This document shows positions 6,020 through 7,871 of a DNA stretch of 7,871 nucleotides, piece by piece. Numbering within the stretch: position 1 is the first letter of the stretch; the number at the start of each line of letters is the position of its first letter. The translations under genes were made by a program, and so were the position numbers. The DNA comes from an uncultured Clostridia bacterium (GTDB taxonomy: Bacteria; Bacillota; Clostridia; Oscillospirales; CAG-272). The stretch covers positions 1 through 7,871 of the forward strand of contig CALGCW010000211.1 in NCBI GenBank assembly GCA_937884385.1. The letters are read 5' to 3'. The notes beneath the pieces are model-generated. The model was not told the origin of the DNA and did not search any database. It saw nothing but the letters and a program-made list of their open reading frames with translations.

Positions 6020-6067
6020 CCGTTTGCCTTTACGGGCACGAGGGTTCGAATCCCCCATCCTCCGCCA
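5979..6067 (+). tRNA. tRNA-Ser (anticodon UGA)
   Basis: Complete class II tRNA. Acceptor stem GGAGGAT (5979-5985) pairs with ATCCTCC (6057-6063), the discriminator is G, and CCA is encoded (6065-6067). The D arm is TCG/CGA. The anticodon arm is GCGGT-CTTGAAA-ACCGT with anticodon TGA at 6014-6016, so it reads UCA (and possibly UCG) serine codons. The long variable arm TGCC/GGCA (6025-6028 with 6035-6038) is the serine hallmark. The T arm is GAGGG-TTCGAAT-CCCCC. One T-stem pair is A6041 against C6055, a mismatch. The only strong promoter in the same direction lies about 290 nt upstream, with two tRNA fragments in between; a terminator follows at once. Confidence 0.95.
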
Positions 6068-6071
6068 CATT

Positions 6072-6106
6072 TGGGACTAAATTTAACGATTTAGTCCCAC
6101 TTTTTT
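6072..6106 (+). terminator. Rho-independent terminator of tRNA-Ser
   Basis: An 11-bp stem, TGGGACTAAAT (6072-6082) with ATTTAGTCCCA (6089-6099), loop of six, followed by C and six Ts (6101-6106). It starts four bases after the CCA end, so it would end the tRNA transcript. On the minus strand no T-run follows, so it is not an obvious terminator for the integrase. Confidence 0.85.
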
Positions 6107-6144
6107 GTTGTTTTGAGCGATTTTGGGAGTTTTTTCACCACTTT

Positions 6145-6188
6145 TGCATTTTTGCTCTTTCAAAAAAGTGCAAGAAAATGCAAGAAAG
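6145..6188. repeat. Right arm-type repeats (integrase binding candidates)
   Basis: TTGCATTTTTGC at about 6145-6156 is followed, in inverted orientation, by tandem 10-bp units TGCAAGAAAA (6169-6178) and TGCAAGAAAG (6179-6188). A CACTTTT/AAAAGTG inverted pair (6139-6145 with 6164-6170) brackets the region. These units are the reverse complement of the repeat type left of the tRNA. They lie between the tRNA and the integrase stop codon, as expected for integrase arm sites. Confidence 0.55.
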
Positions 6189-6202
6189 CGGCAAAATCAA
6201 TC

Positions 6203-7417
6203 TTAATCACTCAGCGCTCGGCTTATCTTTCGGGCGCTCTTTTCTTTGCTCTTGTATTCAAGATGCGAATACGTGTCGGCGGTGATCGAGATGGTGCTGT
6301 GCCCAAGATAATTCTGGACGAGCTTCATATCCTCGTCATTTGCCACGAGCAAGCTCGCGCACGAATGGCGAAGATCGTGGAGACGGATCTCCTTCAAGCC
6401 GTTCTGCCTGAGTATTACCTTGAAATGCTCGGTAAAATACTGCGGCTTGATGATCTCACCCATCGCGTCAACGCAAACGTAGTCCTCCCATTTTCTCGAG
6501 TAAGCGGAACGAAGCTTTCCTTTTCTTTCAATCTGCCTTTCGCGCTCACGCAACAACTCTTCCTCAATTTCGGGAAGTAAGGGCATCGTGCGGTAAGACG
6601 AATCGGTTTTAAGTATATCAATACCGACTATCTTTTTTACGCCCGTGGTATCATCCTCGATGATCTTGTGGCGAATACGGATCACCTTGTTTTCAAAGTC
6701 AATCGCCGACCACTTGATTCCAAGGATTTCGCTTCTTCTGAGTCCGCAATATATCGCAATGATCACGGGAACGCGAAGCGGATCGTCCTTAAGTGCCGAG
6801 AGCAGCTTTTTCAGCTCCTGCGCGTTGTAATACTCACCCACGTGCTTCTCCGCTTTTGGCGGATCCGCCTGATCCGAGGGGTTGTACGGAATGATTCCGC
6901 GCTTAACAGCGTGCTTCAAGGCAAGATGCATCACCCTGTGGTGATTGAGAGCAGTTTTACCCGACAGCCCGTCCTTGCGCAGATGATTGTAGTAAGTATT
7001 GAAATCACTTCCAACAAGATCCTTGATGGGTATGTTCTTACCCTTGAAATAAGGGATAACTCTGCCCTCAAGTATCATTCGATACGAGGACTGCGTGCGC
7101 AACGCAAGGTTGCTCTTGTATCCGTCAAACCAATCCGCGAGATATTCGTGAAACGGCTGACGCGCGATTCTTCGTTGCTCCTGCTCCGCGCGGGAAAGTC
7201 CGACTTCAAGGAAGTCGTAGTTGCGATTGTACTGCGCAACAAGCTCTGCAAGACGAGCTTCTGCCTGCATTTTGTTGATGATTCTCGAGCCCTTTCGAGA
7301 GTCAAGATTGAGTGGCTTCCACGGTTGTTTACGCTTCTCCCCGGGAAGCTTCGGGAGATTAATGACAGCATACCACTTGCCATTCTTTTCGGTCAATCGA
7401 CCTGTAATAGATTTCAT
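6203..7417 (-). CDS. int: Tyrosine-type site-specific integrase
   Basis: A 404-residue integrase that would insert and, with an excisionase, remove the element at the neighbouring tRNA-Ser. Residues 1-60 resemble the small beta-rich arm-DNA-binding domain of phage and Tn916-type integrases (GRLTEKNGKWYAVINLP). About 88-175 is the SAM-like core-binding domain, and 195-395 the catalytic domain. Catalytic residues are all present: R227 (CGLRRSE), K270 (ILKTDSSYR), H347 and R350 (LHDLRH), H373 (LGHS) and nucleophile Y383 (DTYSH). Length is normal, with no sign of decay. The ATG at 7417 has GAAAGGATC upstream. The gene points towards the tRNA and ends 135 bp from it, with arm-like repeats between. 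It lies 96 bp downstream of the excisionase-like gene and has its own likely extended -10 promoter. Confidence 0.95.
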   Translation of the reverse strand: MKSITGRLTEKNGKWYAVINLPKLPGEKRKQPWKPLNLDSRKGSRIINKMQAEARLAELVAQYNRNYDFLEVGLSRAEQEQRRIARQPFHEYLADWFDGYKSNLALRTQSSYRMILEGRVIPYFKGKNIPIKDLVGSDFNTYYNHLRKDGLSGKTALNHHRVMHLALKHAVKRGIIPYNPSDQADPPKAEKHVGEYYNAQELKKLLSALKDDPLRVPVIIAIYCGLRRSEILGIKWSAIDFENKVIRIRHKIIEDDTTGVKKIVGIDILKTDSSYRTMPLLPEIEEELLRERERQIERKGKLRSAYSRKWEDYVCVDAMGEIIKPQYFTEHFKVILRQNGLKEIRLHDLRHSCASLLVANDEDMKLVQNYLGHSTISITADTYSHLEYKSKEKSARKISRALSD

Positions 7418-7445
7418 AAAGCTGATCCTTTCGAATTTATTTTTT

Positions 7446-7480
7446 GTGGTATCGTCATCAGCTTGATAACATTATACCAC
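7446..7480. promoter_or_regulatory. Dyad (possible operator) over the integrase promoter
   Basis: GTGGTAT (7446-7452) and ATACCAC (7474-7480) form a perfect 7-bp inverted repeat. A second, inner dyad, ATCA/TGAT (7457-7460 with 7464-7467), shares almost the same centre near 7462. The right half covers the integrase -10 box. A repressor or the excisionase-like protein could bind here. The arrangement is visible; the binding is inferred. Confidence 0.45.
7471..7479 (-). promoter_or_regulatory. Extended -10 promoter of the integrase gene
   Basis: The minus strand reads TGGTATAAT (7479-7471), a perfect TATAAT with a TGn extension, about 54 bp upstream of the integrase ATG. No good -35 is present at 17 bp, which is acceptable for an extended -10 promoter. 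It suggests the integrase can be expressed apart from the upstream excisionase-like gene. Confidence 0.55.
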
Positions 7481-7513
7481 TTAAATTTTAAAATAGGGTA
7501 TATTTTGAAAGAT

Positions 7514-7732
7514 TTATCTCTTTTTTTGATAATTATTTTCGTTGCACAAGAATTCGATCAAGCACACCTTGGGTACGATTATCTTGCCACCCGCCTTGAT
7601 AGAGTGCAGCGAGCCGCTCTTGATAAGGTCATAGGTTTTGTTCTTGCCGAGTCGCAATAGCTTCGCCGCCTCGACCACCGTCAGCACGTCGGGCTCGCCC
7701 TTGAACATTGAATAGTAATCTCGCTCCGTCAT
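7514..7732 (-). CDS. xis: Excisionase-family helix-turn-helix protein
   Basis: A 72-residue DNA-binding protein of the MerR-like/excisionase HTH type. These bend DNA at att sites to drive excision, and many also act as regulators. After a short acidic lead, TVVEAAKLLRLG (18-29) is the first helix, NKTYDLIKSG (31-40) the recognition helix, and SLHSIKAGGKIIVP (41-54) the wing, followed by a short helix and a basic tail. Length and layout are normal. ATG 7732 has AAAGGCGG upstream; a second ATG at residue 9 is possible. It lies upstream of and in the same direction as the integrase gene. Directionality control is inferred from the family and position. Confidence 0.85.
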   Translation of the reverse strand: MTERDYYSMFKGEPDVLTVVEAAKLLRLGKNKTYDLIKSGSLHSIKAGGKIIVPKVCLIEFLCNENNYQKKR

Positions 7733-7811
7733 ATTTCCGCCTTTCTTATGTGTTTTCTGCCCCCTCGGGAGCTACACCTGTATTATGATAGAGTGACATC
7801 AAATAATATGA

Positions 7812-7871
7812 TCAGGTTTTCAGAGAGGAAAGATAATGCTCCGCGACGATGCTCTCGCGGTTGTGCCCGAG
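7812..7871 (-). CDS. C-terminal end of a possible second tyrosine recombinase (partial)
   Basis: The minus-strand frame entering from the right edge reads LGHNRESIVAEHYL, then five residues and a TGA stop (7814-7812). LGH followed by a Tyr ten residues later matches the last catalytic box of tyrosine recombinases (box II His and nucleophile Tyr); the integrase in this window has the same spacing (H373 to Y383). Nearly all codons up to the glutamate before the final HY end in G or C. The evidence is only 19 residues, so chance is possible. It would sit directly upstream of the excisionase-like gene, in the same direction. Confidence 0.42.
   Translation of the reverse strand, partial: LGHNRESIVAEHYLSSLKT

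Larger units (their letters stand above)
5840..7871. mobile_element. Left end and recombination module of an integrative element at tRNA-Ser (continues past the window)
   Basis: From the break in the truncated tRNA copy onwards the window holds arm-type repeats, an intact tRNA-Ser with att core, a second arm-repeat cluster, int, an excisionase-like gene and a possible second recombinase, all but the tRNA on the minus strand. The left boundary is placed at the end of the 44-bp repeat, so it is alternatively 6020 if the 180-bp unit is a separate remnant. The cargo and the right end are outside the window, so phage, conjugative or mobilisable type cannot be decided. Confidence 0.6.

Noticed and set aside
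5924..6188. Short repeats that might suggest a CRISPR array.
   Set aside because: Units are only 10-11 bp, lie in tandem without spacers, and are inverted around a tRNA; this fits integrase arm sites, and no cas gene is present.
6668..7660. A 330-codon plus-strand open frame opposite the integrase.
   Set aside because: It is an antisense shadow of int, and crosses the int promoter and the excisionase-like gene without any motif of its own.
7741..7811. Possible promoter for the excisionase-like gene (CATAAT or TATCAT on the minus strand) and a GCTCC/GGGGC hairpin.
   Set aside because: No -35 box at an acceptable distance, no extended -10, and no T-run after the hairpin.
7836..7871. Plus-strand ATG with a good GAGAGGAAA upstream, starting a frame that runs off the right edge (MLRDDALAVVPE).
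   Set aside because: Overlaps on the other strand the recombinase-like tail, which has a family motif and stronger G/C third-position use. Only 12 codons are visible, so it stays an alternative.

Overview
The window looks like chromosomal DNA from an anaerobic, low-to-moderate GC Firmicute, most likely an uncultured Clostridia member. The reasons are a rubredoxin gene, strong AGGAGG-type ribosome binding sites, sigma-A-like promoters with TTGACA/TATAAT boxes and TGn extensions, hairpin-plus-T-tract terminators, a CCA-encoding tRNA gene, and an integrase/excisionase pair of the type common in gut Clostridia. The assignment is by overall character, since no search was possible.

Left part (about 111-5600, minus strand): one tightly packed operon reads right to left from a promoter at 5571-5599. 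Its genes are (1) a PlsC-type acyltransferase fused to a zinc ribbon and an unknown C-terminal domain, (2) an alpha/beta hydrolase, (3) a NUDIX hydrolase, (4) an SGNH/GDSL esterase, (5) an M3-family zinc oligoendopeptidase and (6) rubredoxin. The first five genes are separated by 15-18 bp or overlap by 8 bp. Rubredoxin follows after 64 bp, possibly with its own promoter, and a strong hairpin terminator closes the unit. An acyltransferase next to two ester/acyl hydrolases suggests lipid or acyl-group metabolism, but no pathway can be named.

Middle part (about 5600-6200, plus strand): a tRNA-Ser(UGA) locus that has been hit repeatedly. A consensus promoter (5658-5686) is followed by three copies of the tRNA 5' end. 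The first is 13 bp long and forms the outer stem of a folded three-way-junction segment (5702-5789). The second is a 5' half that stops just after the anticodon loop (5799-5839). The third is the intact tRNA (5979-6067) with its terminator. The second and third share a 44-bp identity ending one base past the 7-nt anticodon loop, which fits tyrosine-recombinase crossover within that loop. Short TGCAAG repeats, inverted relative to each other, flank the intact tRNA and look like integrase arm sites.

Right part (6203-7871, minus strand): the recombination module of an integrative element. It contains a tyrosine integrase with all catalytic residues, a small excisionase-like HTH protein, a dyad over the integrase promoter, and at the edge what looks like the last 19 codons of a second tyrosine recombinase. 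The cargo lies beyond the window. The most interesting signal is the layered tRNA-Ser attachment site: an anticodon-loop att site, a possible 180-bp mini-element between two att copies, and a structured RNA directly under the tRNA promoter.
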